In this document: positions 43,055 through 52,287 of the stretch, in pieces | Position numbering within the stretch: the first letter of the stretch is position 1 | Layout of the letters: every line of letters starts with the position of its first letter | Source: Pseudomonas putida | GTDB taxonomy: Bacteria; Pseudomonadota; Gammaproteobacteria; Pseudomonadales; Pseudomonadaceae | Length of the DNA stretch: 64,000 nt | Assembly (NCBI RefSeq): GCF_028682475.1 | Contig: NZ_JANHLE010000020.1 | Coordinates: forward strand, 1-64,000 | Reading direction: 5' to 3' | Position numbers and translations under genes: made by a program | The notes under the pieces: generated by a model | Databases searched by the model: none | Told to the model about the DNA's origin: nothing | Seen by the model: only the letters and a program-made list of their open reading frames with translations

Positions 43055-44263
43055 TCAATCCTGGCTGGTGGCGCCGATCTTGTGGATCGACAGGTCGGCG
43101 CCGTAATACTCCTGCTCCTGGCTCAAGCGCAGCCCGAGCGACGTTTTGATCACGCCATACACGACAAAGCCGCCCGCCAGTGCCACCAGCACCCCGCCCA
43201 GGCTACCGATCAACTGGCTGATCAGGCTTACGCCACCCAGGCCACCGAGCGCTGTCTGCCCGAAAATCCCACAGGCGATACCTCCCCACACACCGCACAA
43301 ACCGTGCAGCGGCCAGACGCCCAGCACATCGTCGACTTTCCAGGTGTTCTGCGCCGCAATAAAACACCACACAAACAACGCCCCGGCAATCGCGCCCGTG
43401 ACCAATGCCCCAACCGGGTGCATCAGGTCGGAGCCTGCGCACACCGCCACCAAGCCGGCCAATGGGCCGTTGTGCAGAAAGCCCGGGTCATTGCGCCCGA
43501 CCAGCAACGCCGCCACCGTGCCACCGACCATCGCCATCAACGAGTTGACCGCGACCAGGCCGCTGACCCCTTGCAGGGTCTGGGCACTCATGACATTGAA
43601 GCCGAACCAGCCGACGATCAGGATCCACGAACCCAGCGCCAGAAAGGGAATGTTCGAAGGGGCGAACGCCACCAGCTTGCCATCGCGGTAACGCCCGTTG
43701 CGCGGACCGAGCAGCAGCACTGCGGTCAAGGCCAGCCAGCCGCCCATGGCATGCACCACCACGGAACCGGCAAAGTCATGGAAGCTGGCGCCAAACTGCG
43801 CCTGCAACCAGGCCTGCAAGCCCAGGTTGCCATTCCAGACGATGCCTTCGAAGAACGGATAGACCACAGCGACAATCAGCGCCGTAGCGCACATCTGCGG
43901 AGCAAAGCGCGCCCGCTCGGCGATACCGCCGGAAATGATTGCCGGAATCGCGGCGGCAAAGGTCAGCAGGAAAAAGAACTTCACCAGGCTGTAACCATGC
44001 TCCTGACTGAGCGCCGCCGCCGGCTGCAGGAAATTCACGCCATAGGAAATCCAGTAGCCAACGAAGAAATACGCCAGGGTTGATACCGCAAAATCACTGA
44101 GAATCTTCGACAGCGCGTTAACCTGGTTCTTGTGGCGTACGGTACCCACTTCCAGGAAGGCAAACCCGGCGTGCATGGCCAGCACCATGACAGCGCCCAG
44201 CAGAATGAAGAGTGTGTTGGAGCCGTGGATCAGACTGTCCACCGCACTTTGCAGGTTTTCCAT
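43055..44263 (-). CDS. amt: Ammonium transporter (Amt/MEP/Rh)
   Basis: A 402-residue, 11-helix ammonium channel. Family motifs: GAVMVLAMHAGFAFLEVGTV, GGWLALTAVLLLGPRNGRY, FGFNVMSAQ and WPLHGLCGVWGGIACGIFG, the last with a pore histidine. The start MENLQSAVDS is chosen from the family N-terminus. No glnK gene accompanies it, unlike the usual glnK-amtB operon, and no clear sigma-54 promoter is visible upstream. Confidence 0.93.
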   Translation of the reverse strand: MENLQSAVDSLIHGSNTLFILLGAVMVLAMHAGFAFLEVGTVRHKNQVNALSKILSDFAVSTLAYFFVGYWISYGVNFLQPAAALSQEHGYSLVKFFFLLTFAAAIPAIISGGIAERARFAPQMCATALIVAVVYPFFEGIVWNGNLGLQAWLQAQFGASFHDFAGSVVVHAMGGWLALTAVLLLGPRNGRYRDGKLVAFAPSNIPFLALGSWILIVGWFGFNVMSAQTLQGVSGLVAVNSLMAMVGGTVAALLVGRNDPGFLHNGPLAGLVAVCAGSDLMHPVGALVTGAIAGALFVWCFIAAQNTWKVDDVLGVWPLHGLCGVWGGIACGIFGQTALGGLGGVSLISQLIGSLGGVLVALAGGFVVYGVIKTSLGLRLSQEQEYYGADLSIHKIGATSQD

Positions 44264-44558
44264 GGAATCGGCAGGCCTTTCGAAAGCACCAAGACAGCGC
44301 GGAGTGACTCCTTTTTGCACCAGCCTGGATCATGCGAGTGCCACCTCGCTGGCTGATCCTGCTGATATCCGGAGTTTTTCCTTGGGTTTGTCGTGGATTG
44401 GGTTAAGGTTTACAGACCCGGTTGCCCTTCGTGCGCGAACGTGGCGCAGGCGCCGGACCTGAGCGCACCCTGGGACAGCAAAACCTGTACCAGCATTTTC
44501 ACTGAACCTTCGCCAGCGCTCGCGACTCGAAATAGCCATACACCTTAGGGAGAGCCCC

Positions 44559-44873
44559 ATGACCAGCAAATCGGCAAAGACTGCTCAAGACATATTGATG
44601 GCTGATTTTCAGGCGTTGGTGCGTGACACCGAAAAATTGCTGGAACACACCGCTACCCTGGCCGGTGATCAGGCCGACGAATTACGCGGCCAGATCCACG
44701 AGAGTCTGGAACGTGCCCGGGAAACCCTGCAACTGACCCAGGAGTCCGTCCGCGAGCACGGCCAGGCAGCCCTGAGCGCGACTGAAGACTACGTACAGAG
44801 CAATCCCTGGCAATCGATCGGCATCGCCGCCGGGGTCGGTTTTCTGATCGGTCTGCTGGCCAGTCGGCGCTGA
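44559..44873 (+). CDS. DUF883 family protein (ElaB/YqjD-like)
   Basis: A 104-residue tail-anchored protein: a long heptad-rich helix (DTEKLLEHTATLAGDQADEL), then a C-terminal membrane helix IGIAAGVGFLIGLLASRR. E. coli relatives bind ribosomes at the inner membrane in stationary phase. First gene of a three-gene run, with AGGGAGAG ahead of the ATG. Confidence 0.92.
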   Translation: MTSKSAKTAQDILMADFQALVRDTEKLLEHTATLAGDQADELRGQIHESLERARETLQLTQESVREHGQAALSATEDYVQSNPWQSIGIAAGVGFLIGLLASRR

Positions 44874-44881
44874 GGGTGGCT

Positions 44882-45259
44882 ATGGAAAGTGAATCCAACA
44901 GCGCCAGCGCAGCGTCGAGCAAGCGTCTGGGCGCAGCGGTACTCGGTCTATTGCATGGCCATGTCGAGCTGTTTGGCATCGAATTGCAGGAGCAGAAAGC
45001 GCGCACCCTGAGCCTGCTGCTGTTTGCCGGCCTGGCGCTGGTGTTCGCCTTGCTGTTGCTGGTCGCCCTTTCGGGCATGGTTCTGGTGCTGCTGTGGGAC
45101 AGTTACCGCCTGGCCGGCATCATCGGCTTGTGCGTGTTCTATGGCGCGGCGACGCTGTTCTGTGGCCTGCGCCTGAAAGCGGCGGTGTACGACGAGTCGT
45201 CGCCCTTCAGCTCAACCCTTGAAGAACTTGCCAAGGACCGGGAGCGCCTGTTGCCATGA
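44882..45259 (+). CDS. Phage holin superfamily III-type / YqjE-like membrane protein
   Basis: A 125-residue protein with two membrane helices (LSLLLFAGLALVFALLLLVA and AGIIGLCVFYGAATLFCGLR). This is the YqjE (DUF1469) type. The ATG at 44882 is preferred to GTG 6 bases earlier because GAGGG is in place. Same operon as the YqjD-like gene (8 bases apart); overlaps the next gene by 4 bases. Confidence 0.88.
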   Translation: MESESNSASAASSKRLGAAVLGLLHGHVELFGIELQEQKARTLSLLLFAGLALVFALLLLVALSGMVLVLLWDSYRLAGIIGLCVFYGAATLFCGLRLKAAVYDESSPFSSTLEELAKDRERLLP

Positions 45260-45588
45260 GCCTGTCTGAGCTACCGAAAACCACCAACCGGCGTGAGTTG
45301 CGCAAGGCGCTGGTGCGTCTACGCATGGAAATGCACCGCCAGGAAATCCGTCATGAATCAGGGCAGTTGCTTAATCCGCTGACCCGTCTGCGCGCCATGG
45401 GCGACAGCCTGCAGGGTGGGCTGGGTATCAAGCATGCGCCGCTGTGGGGAATCGCTGCGGTGGTGGTGCTGGGTTTCCTGACTGGCAAGGGTGCCAAGAA
45501 CGGCAGCCTGAGCCGGATGATTCGCGTGGGTAGCAGCCTGGTGCCGCTGCTCAAGCTGGTCATACAGGGCGCGGCCAACAAACGCTGA
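45256..45588 (+). CDS. Conserved hypothetical in YqjD-YqjE operon (YqjK position)
   Basis: A 110-residue protein starting in the ATGA overlap with the previous gene, so it is translationally coupled. The N-terminal half is basic and helical (RRELRKALVRLRMEMHRQE). A hydrophobic stretch APLWGIAAVVVLGFLTG may be a membrane helix. YqjK-like by place and feel; sequence similarity is not certain. Confidence 0.75.
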   Translation: MSLSELPKTTNRRELRKALVRLRMEMHRQEIRHESGQLLNPLTRLRAMGDSLQGGLGIKHAPLWGIAAVVVLGFLTGKGAKNGSLSRMIRVGSSLVPLLKLVIQGAANKR

Positions 45589-45608
45589 GTCAGTGGCAGC
45601 AACTTCCG

Positions 45609-45678
45609 GTGGGAGCGGGCTTGCCCCGCGAGGCGATGTGGCTGAAAAACCGTCATCGCGGGGCAAGCCCGCTCCCAC
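45609..45678. repeat. REPIN between the yqj-like operon and dgt
   Basis: GTGGGAGCGGGCTTGCCCCG(CGA) at 45609-45631 and its perfect inverse at 45656-45678. Confidence 0.92.
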
Positions 45679-45762
45679 AGACAGCTGCGTCCACAGATAG
45701 ACTTGCAGGTGCCGCGTCGACACGGGAAGCTAGGCGCCTGCCCCTGTATTGGAGAACCGGCC

Positions 45763-47094
45763 TTGGACTGGCACACCCTGCTCACCCGCGAACGTCTCGG
45801 CAAGACCCTGCACAGCCCTGAAGAGCTGGGCCGCAGCCCCTTCCACAAAGACCATGACCGGATCATTTTCTCCGGTGCCTTTCGCCGCCTGGGACGCAAG
45901 ACCCAAGTACACCCGGTATCGAGTAACGATCATATCCACACACGTTTGACCCATTCGCTGGAAGTCAGCTGCGTCGGCCGCTCACTGGGTATGCGTGTCG
46001 GTGAAACGCTGCGGCGCCAGTTGCCTGATTGGTGCGAGCCGAGTGATCTTGGCATGGTCGTGCAGTCAGCTTGCCTTGCTCACGATATTGGCAACCCGCC
46101 CTTTGGCCACTCCGGTGAAGATGCCATCCGCCACTGGTTCCAGCAGGCCGCCGGGCGCGGATGGCTCGATGCAATGAGCGACGCCGAGCGCGCCGATTTT
46201 CTCAACTTCGAAGGCAATGCCCAGGGCTTCCGGGTCCTGACTCAACTGGAGTATCACCAGTTCGATGGCGGCACCCGTCTGACCTACGCAACCCTCGGCA
46301 CGTACCTGAAATACCCCTGGACCGCCCGCCATGCCGACGCGTTGGGCTACAAGAAGCACAAGTTCGGCTGCTATCAGAGCGAATTGCCATTGCTGGAACA
46401 GATTGCCGGCAAACTCGGCCTGCCGCAGCTTGAAGATCAGCGCTGGGCCCGGCACCCGTTGGTCTATCTGATGGAAGCCGCCGACGACATCTGCTATGCC
46501 CTGATCGACCTTGAAGACGGTCTGGAAATGGAGCTGCTCGACTACCCGGAAGTGGAATCGCTGCTGTTGAACCTGGTGGGTGACGATCTGCCGGAAACCT
46601 ACCGTCAGCTGGGCCCGGGTGATTCACGTCGGCGCAAGCTGGCGATTCTGCGCGGTAAAGCCATCGAGCACCTGACCAATGCCGCCGCCCGCGCCTTTGT
46701 CGAACAACAGGATGCCTTGCTGTCGGGGCGTTTGCAGGGCGATTTGGTCGAACACATGCACGGCCCGGCCAAACGCTGCGTCCTGCAGGCCAAGGACATG
46801 GCACGCAAGAAGATCTTCCAGGACAAGCGCAAGACGCTGCATGAGATTGGCGCCTACACCACCCTCGAAATACTGCTCAACGCTTTCTGCGGCGCGGCAC
46901 TTGAACAACACGGTGGCCGCACGCCCTCGTTCAAGAGCCGACGCATCCTCGACCTGCTCGGTAATAGCGCCCCCCATCCGGATGCACCGCTGTATACATC
47001 GTTCCTGCGCATGATCGACTTCATCGCCGGGATGACAGACAGCTATGCCAGTGAAATGGCACGGGAGATGACGGGACGTTCAAGCCCGGTGTAA
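45763..47094 (+). CDS. dgt: Deoxyguanosinetriphosphate triphosphohydrolase-like protein
   Basis: HD-domain dNTPase of 443 residues hydrolysing dGTP or other dNTPs to nucleoside and triphosphate. Metal-ligand His/Asp residues in HTRLTHSLEVS and CLAHDIGNPPFGHSGEDAI are intact. The start is a TTG at 45763 (LDWHTLLTRERL), with GGAG 8 bases upstream; this length equals the Pseudomonas family norm, while the in-frame upstream codons look like non-coding REP-flank. Confidence 0.92.
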   Translation: MDWHTLLTRERLGKTLHSPEELGRSPFHKDHDRIIFSGAFRRLGRKTQVHPVSSNDHIHTRLTHSLEVSCVGRSLGMRVGETLRRQLPDWCEPSDLGMVVQSACLAHDIGNPPFGHSGEDAIRHWFQQAAGRGWLDAMSDAERADFLNFEGNAQGFRVLTQLEYHQFDGGTRLTYATLGTYLKYPWTARHADALGYKKHKFGCYQSELPLLEQIAGKLGLPQLEDQRWARHPLVYLMEAADDICYALIDLEDGLEMELLDYPEVESLLLNLVGDDLPETYRQLGPGDSRRRKLAILRGKAIEHLTNAAARAFVEQQDALLSGRLQGDLVEHMHGPAKRCVLQAKDMARKKIFQDKRKTLHEIGAYTTLEILLNAFCGAALEQHGGRTPSFKSRRILDLLGNSAPHPDAPLYTSFLRMIDFIAGMTDSYASEMAREMTGRSSPV

Positions 47095-47100
47095 CCACAT

Positions 47101-47152
47101 CAGGCACCCGCCAGGTGTGAGGCGTGTTATCGGTCTCACACCTGGTGGCCTG
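47101..47152. repeat. Long hairpin downstream of dgt
   Basis: CCAGGTGTGAG (47111-47121) and CTCACACCTGG (47135-47145) are an 11-bp perfect stem, with a further CAGGC/GCCTG pair outside. No U-run follows. It begins 6 bases past the dgt stop, so it may stabilise the 3' end or assist termination. Confidence 0.65.
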
Positions 47153-47402
47153 GCAATACATAACGCTGCAGGACAAAAACTACATTGCGAAAAACATATT
47201 AAACAAACCCAATAAACAGAAATATTAAGTTACCAACACCCGCACTTGCAGCAATAGCGCGAAACAACACTTGTAGTCCATACCTGCATTTAGAGTCAGA
47301 TATTTCCTATATAGCAATTAGCTCCCTTTCTGTTCGTGTGCGCCCTGTTCTATCTGCGTTAAGGTGCCTGCTTAATCGACACCTTTCCTGGATACGCTCA
47401 CC
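47153..47402. other. A/T-rich region before the BvgA-like gene
   Basis: Strongly A/T-rich (runs such as CATATTAAACAAACCCAATA) compared with the GC-rich neighbours. It should contain the promoter of the response regulator and hybrid kinase genes. No coding frame is convincing. Confidence 0.6.
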
Positions 47403-48029
47403 ATGCAATCTGTATTTATCATCGACGATCACCCAGTCATCCGCCTGGCCGTGCGCATGCTTCTGGAGAATGAAGGCTACTGCGTGGTCGGAGAGTCGGA
47501 CAACGGCGTGGACGCCATGCAGATGGTCCGCGAATGCCTACCCGACCTGATCATCCTCGATATCAGCATTCCCAGACTCGATGGCCTGGAAGTGCTGTCA
47601 CGCTTTCATACCATGGCCATTCCGCTGAAAATCCTGGTGCTCACCGCCCAGTCGCCAGCGTTGTTTGCCGTACGCTGCATGCACTCCGGCGCCGCCGGCT
47701 ATGTCTGCAAACAGGAAGACCTGAGCGAATTGCTCAGTGCGATCAAAGCTGTGTTGTCCGGTTACAACTACTTCCCCAGCCAGGCCATCAGCAACTTGCG
47801 CCCTCACGACAATGGACACTGCGAGCTGGAACTGTTCAAGCAAGTCAATGATCGCGAATTGATGGTCCTGCAACTCTTTGCCCAAGGCAGAAGCAACAAA
47901 GAAATCGCCCAGGGGATGTTCCTCAGCAACAAAACTGTCAGCACGTATAAAAAACGCTTGATGCAAAAGCTCAAAGCCAAGTCGTTGGTCGAACTCATCG
48001 AAATGGCCAAACGCAATGCGCTGGTTTGA
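47403..48029 (+). CDS. BvgA/RocA-like response regulator
   Basis: 208 residues: receiver domain (acidic pair in FIIDDHPV; phosphoacceptor D53 in IILDISIPRLDG) then LuxR HTH (NDRELMVLQLFAQGRSNKEI, NKTVSTYKKRLMQKLKAK). It is followed immediately by an EvgS/BvgS-type kinase, which should be its partner. Targets unknown. Its upstream region is unusually A/T-rich. Confidence 0.92.
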   Translation: MQSVFIIDDHPVIRLAVRMLLENEGYCVVGESDNGVDAMQMVRECLPDLIILDISIPRLDGLEVLSRFHTMAIPLKILVLTAQSPALFAVRCMHSGAAGYVCKQEDLSELLSAIKAVLSGYNYFPSQAISNLRPHDNGHCELELFKQVNDRELMVLQLFAQGRSNKEIAQGMFLSNKTVSTYKKRLMQKLKAKSLVELIEMAKRNALV

Positions 48030-48037
48030 ATCAGGCC

Positions 48038-51000
48038 ATGCCTAGTCGTACCCTCTATTGTTACCTGTGCAGCATCCTGGCCTGCCTGTGCCTGCTACCT
48101 GCGGCAACTGCCGACGAAGCACAGGCCAGTCAATACAGGTTGCTCAGCCGCTCGCAAGCGCTGAGTGTCAGCCTCCCGCTGAATTCCGCGCAACGACACT
48201 GGATCGCAGGCAAAAAGCAATTGCTGCTGGGTACGTCGGCACCGGATTATCCACCCTTCGACATAACCGCCAGCGGCCGCGACTACGAGGGCCTGACTGC
48301 TGACATTGCGGGAATACTGCAAAACACGCTGCGCTTGCCGATTCAGGTCCGACGCTTTGCCAGCCGCCAGGAAGCGGTAAGAGCCCTGAGCCTGGGGCAG
48401 ATAGACCTGCTCGGCAGTGCCAATGGCTTCGAAGCCGCGACACCGGGGGTGGTGCTTTCCAGGCCCTACGCCATCGATCAACCGGTGCTGGTGACCCGCG
48501 AAAACGAAAGCCGCCCCCTGGATACTGGCCTGGCCGGCCTACGCTTGAGCATGGTCTATCATTACTTGCCACTGGCAGAAGTACGGGCCAATTACCCGAA
48601 AGCAACGATTCAGACCTACCCCTCCTATCTGAATGCCCTCAATGCCGTCGCGTTCGATCAGGCCGACGTGTTTCTCGGCGATACCATTTCCACCCATTAC
48701 ATGATCAACCAGGGCCATTTGCAGAACGTCAAGATGGCTAATTTCAGCCGACACGAACCGGTCGGTTTCAGTTTCGCCGTACAGCAAAGCAACCTTCCCC
48801 TGCTGCAGTTGATCAACGCCACACTCGACCACCTCTCAAGTACGACCCGGGAAGACATTTTCAAACGCTGGAGCGCAGGCAGCGACATACTGCTGACCGA
48901 TCGCAAACTGCAACTCTCGCAACGCGAAGAGCAGTGGCTGAGCAAGCACCCGGTGGTCCGTGTAGTGGTCAACGAAACCGCAGCACCCCTGACATTTTTT
49001 GATAACGCCGGTAACTTTCGCGGGATTGCCGCCGACCTGCTTGAGCTGATCCGCTTGCGCACCGGATTGCGCTTCGAAGTACAGCGTGCTAGTGGCATCA
49101 GTGACATGATTGATCGGGTAAACCACAACCAGGCCGATGTAATTGCCGCCATCTCGCCCAGCAAGCAGCGGGAAAGCACCCTGAATATCAGCCGTCCCTA
49201 CCTGGAAAACTCCTACGTGCTGATGACTCGCACCGGAGCGGACCAACCCACCTCGCTGGACCAACTGTCAGGTCGGCGAGTGGCCCTGACCCGCGACAGC
49301 CCTCTGATCGACAGGCTGCGTGCACGTGAGGCCGGTATACAGCTGGTGGAGACCGAGAGCGCCGTTCATTCCACATCCTTACTGGCCAGCGGCCATGTCG
49401 ATGCGGCCATCACTGCGCTGATCAACGCCAACTTCAGCCTGGCAACCCAGCATGGACTGGTCATTCGCGCCTCGGTGGGTGCCGAACCTGCAACCTTTTC
49501 GCTGGCGACCGCCCGGCATTCCCAGGAACTGGCTTCGATTCTAAACAAGGCACTGCTGAGCATCGCGCCGGAAGAACTGGGCGTTATCAACAGCCGTTGG
49601 CGAGGCTACAGCACCGAAACCAATGCCTACTGGAGCAAGTACCACCAACTGGTCCTGCAAATCGTACTGGGTACCAGCGTGCTACTGCTCTTGTCGCTGG
49701 CCTGGAATGCCTGGATGCGCCGCCAGATCAAGCAACGCGAGGCCGCAGAGCGCGCCTTGGGCGATCAGCTCGAATTCATGCGCACGCTGCTAAACGGCAC
49801 GCCTCACCCCATGTATGTACGTGACCGTGAAGGGCTGCTGCAAAGTTGCAACGACAGCTACCTGGAGGCCGTTCAGCTACAGCTCGATGAGGTGCTGGGC
49901 AAACGCCTGGATGACAGCGCGCTGGGCGACAGCTGCTATGCCAGCCAGATTCAAGCCGACTACCAGCAAGTGATGCGCGAGGGCGTGCCATTGATCATTG
50001 ATCGTCCGCTGCTGATCAATGACCGGACAATGACCATTTACCACTGGATCCTGCCTTACCGGGATTCGCTCGGTGAGGTCCGGGGCATCATCGGCGGCTG
50101 GATCGATATCAGTGAACGACGCCAGTTGATTCAGGACCTGAGCCAGGCCAAGCAGCAGGCCGATGATGCCAATCGCGCCAAGAGCACCTTTCTGGCAACC
50201 ATCAGTCATGAAATCCGTACGCCGATGAACGCAATTCTCGGCATGCTCGAGCTGGCTCTCGAAAAAGCCGACCAGGGGCAACTGGATCGACCGGCCGTTG
50301 AAGTGGCCTACAGTTCGGCCAACGACTTGCTGGACCTGATCGGCGACATACTCGACATCGCCCGCATCGAGTCCGGGCACCTTGGCCTTGCGCCGGAACG
50401 GGTCGGCCTGCTGGCGCTGGTGGAGTCTGTCGGACGCGTATTCGATGGCCTGGCGCGCCAGAAGAACCTGTGCCTGATGATCCGTATCGCACCCAGCGCG
50501 CGCGTCGACGTTCAACTGGACCCGCTACGGATGAAACAGATCCTTTCGAACCTGGTCAGCAATGCGATCAAATTCACCGAGCGGGGTCAGGTCATCATCG
50601 AGCTGGGCCTGGAGCCTGGCCCCGAACCGGGTTTTGCCAGACTTGAACTGACCGTACAGGACACCGGTATCGGCATTCGCGAACAGGACCAGCAGCGCCT
50701 GTTCCTGCCCTTCGCCCAAGCCAACCCCGATAGCAAGCTGGCGCGTAGCGGCACTGGCCTGGGGCTGTCGATCAGTCGCGACCTGTGCCATCTGATGGGC
50801 GGTAACCTGACCCTGCACAGCGTGTTTGGCCAGGGCACCCGCGTGCACGTCAGCATGCCGGTGAGGTTGCTGACCAGCCAGCCCGGCGAGCCTGCCGTTA
50901 TGCCCGAACCCTGCCTGTCCGTTGCCGCGCTGAAAGTACTGGTAGTCGATGACCATCCGGCCAATCTGTTGCTGCTGACCCAGCAACTGAACTACCTGGG

Positions 51001-51697
51001 GTTGCCGCACCGCAGTGTCGACAATGGCCTGGAAGCTCTGGAGATATGGCGGCGGGAGGCATTCGATGTGCTGATCATCGACTGCAACATGCCCGGCATC
51101 GATGGCTACCAATTCGCCCAGGCGGTACGCGCTGAGGAAAACGCCCAACAATGGCCACGCAGCACCCTGTTGGGTTACACCGCCAATGCGCAACCGGAAG
51201 TGCGCCGGCAATGCCAGCACGCCGGCATGGATGACTGCCTGCTCAAGCCGATCAGTCTCAAGGCGCTGGGCCAGCGTCTGGCCAGGATACAACCACTCCG
51301 CCAACGCCCCAGCACCAGCCACTCTGCCCTGTTCGACCTACAAGGCCTGGAGCCCGTGGTGGGCAGCAGCGCCGTCGACCTGCAAGCATTGCTGAAACAG
51401 CTTCAACAGAGTTTTAGCAAGGACCGGATATCCCTGGCAGCGCTTGACCCTGAACTGCAACCCGAACGGTTGAAGGACGAAGCACATCGTATTCTCGGTG
51501 CAGCGCGGATCATTCAGGCCAATGCCTTGATCGGTGCCTGCGAACAGCTGGAATCAGACTGCCAGGCGAATGCGCCGGTCCCCACGCTCGAGCTTCACCA
51601 GCAACAGCTGGCGGCAGCCATGGCAGAGGTGGAGCAGGCACTTGAACGACACTTGCAGCCAGGGGGCTCAGCCAGTGCAACGGCAAAGGTGAGCTGA
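48038..51697 (+). CDS. BvgS/EvgS-like unorthodox hybrid sensor kinase
   Basis: A phosphorelay kinase of 1219 residues. Order: signal peptide; two periplasmic SBP_bac_3 domains (about 59-270 and 304-520); TM (about 538-557); PAS (about 578-700); HisKA with H724 in ATISHEIRTPMNAIL; HATPase (DTGIGI, GTGLGLSISRDL); receiver (about 965-1080, LIIDCNMPGIDGYQ); and a C-terminal Hpt with H1150 in EAHRILGAARI. So a full His-Asp-His-Asp relay ends on the adjacent regulator. The start is either ATG 48038 or TTG 48026, the latter overlapping the regulator stop. The sensed compound is unknown, perhaps a small periplasmic solute. Confidence 0.94.
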   Translation: MPSRTLYCYLCSILACLCLLPAATADEAQASQYRLLSRSQALSVSLPLNSAQRHWIAGKKQLLLGTSAPDYPPFDITASGRDYEGLTADIAGILQNTLRLPIQVRRFASRQEAVRALSLGQIDLLGSANGFEAATPGVVLSRPYAIDQPVLVTRENESRPLDTGLAGLRLSMVYHYLPLAEVRANYPKATIQTYPSYLNALNAVAFDQADVFLGDTISTHYMINQGHLQNVKMANFSRHEPVGFSFAVQQSNLPLLQLINATLDHLSSTTREDIFKRWSAGSDILLTDRKLQLSQREEQWLSKHPVVRVVVNETAAPLTFFDNAGNFRGIAADLLELIRLRTGLRFEVQRASGISDMIDRVNHNQADVIAAISPSKQRESTLNISRPYLENSYVLMTRTGADQPTSLDQLSGRRVALTRDSPLIDRLRAREAGIQLVETESAVHSTSLLASGHVDAAITALINANFSLATQHGLVIRASVGAEPATFSLATARHSQELASILNKALLSIAPEELGVINSRWRGYSTETNAYWSKYHQLVLQIVLGTSVLLLLSLAWNAWMRRQIKQREAAERALGDQLEFMRTLLNGTPHPMYVRDREGLLQSCNDSYLEAVQLQLDEVLGKRLDDSALGDSCYASQIQADYQQVMREGVPLIIDRPLLINDRTMTIYHWILPYRDSLGEVRGIIGGWIDISERRQLIQDLSQAKQQADDANRAKSTFLATISHEIRTPMNAILGMLELALEKADQGQLDRPAVEVAYSSANDLLDLIGDILDIARIESGHLGLAPERVGLLALVESVGRVFDGLARQKNLCLMIRIAPSARVDVQLDPLRMKQILSNLVSNAIKFTERGQVIIELGLEPGPEPGFARLELTVQDTGIGIREQDQQRLFLPFAQANPDSKLARSGTGLGLSISRDLCHLMGGNLTLHSVFGQGTRVHVSMPVRLLTSQPGEPAVMPEPCLSVAALKVLVVDDHPANLLLLTQQLNYLGLPHRSVDNGLEALEIWRREAFDVLIIDCNMPGIDGYQFAQAVRAEENAQQWPRSTLLGYTANAQPEVRRQCQHAGMDDCLLKPISLKALGQRLARIQPLRQRPSTSHSALFDLQGLEPVVGSSAVDLQALLKQLQQSFSKDRISLAALDPELQPERLKDEAHRILGAARIIQANALIGACEQLESDCQANAPVPTLELHQQQLAAAMAEVEQALERHLQPGGSASATAKVS

Positions 51698-51702
51698 AAA
51701 CA

Positions 51703-51729
51703 AAACGGCGGCCACTGGGGCCGCCGTTT
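51703..51729. terminator. Bidirectional terminator between the hybrid kinase and yggL
   Basis: AAACGGCGGCC and GGCCGCCGTTT make an 11-bp perfect stem with a 5-base loop, between two convergent stop codons. Confidence 0.85.
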
Positions 51730-51738
51730 CTTCAGGCA

Positions 51739-52083
51739 TCAGGCAACCGGATTGATCGGGTTTTCCGGATACCAGGCGTCCAGCAGCGGGCTGACTTCGA
51801 TCTTGGTCAGCTCGTTGCGGCCTTTGAGCCAGCTTTCAACGGCAGCGCGTTGTTCTTCAGTGACCGAGCCACGATCTGCTTTGCAAACCAGACCGAAGTC
51901 GTCGCCGCCAACATAGTCCAGACCATTGGCATCCATAGCGTCTGCCAGGAAGGCATCGAGGAAGGCATCAACGGCTTCGTCGGTCAGGTCTTCCTTGAAC
52001 TCCAGGTTCAGTTCAAAACCCAGCTCCTGGAATTCATCCACGCAGAGCTTTTTGCGCAGACGGCGGGAACGGTTAGTGGCCAT
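51739..52083 (-). CDS. yggL: YggL family (DUF469) 50S ribosome-associated protein
   Basis: 114 residues: a basic N-terminus (TNRSRRLRKKLCVDEFQELG), then an acidic domain (DAFLDAFLADAMDANGLDYV and VCKADRGSVTEEQRAAVESW). E. coli YggL binds the 50S subunit. AGAGGA upstream supports the start. Monocistronic. Confidence 0.9.
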   Translation of the reverse strand: MATNRSRRLRKKLCVDEFQELGFELNLEFKEDLTDEAVDAFLDAFLADAMDANGLDYVGGDDFGLVCKADRGSVTEEQRAAVESWLKGRNELTKIEVSPLLDAWYPENPINPVA

Positions 52084-52287
52084 GAAACAATCCTCTTGAG
52101 TAATAACGCCGCGCACTTTACCAGTTTCGCCGCGAGGCTGCCGGAATAAAAGCCGACAAGCCACCCTGTCGCACTGCCCCATCACCCTGCGCCTTGGGGC
52201 ATAATGCGCGCTATATTTTTCACACCGGGGCCTTCACCTTTTCCTGCTCCGTTTTTTTCACCCCTCGCTTGCAGGGTTTTATTGCAC

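Noticed and set aside
44264..44400. A possible sigma-54 promoter for amt (TGGCAC on the minus strand near 44338-44344)
   Set aside because: TGGCAC is present but no GC of a -12 box follows at the right distance.
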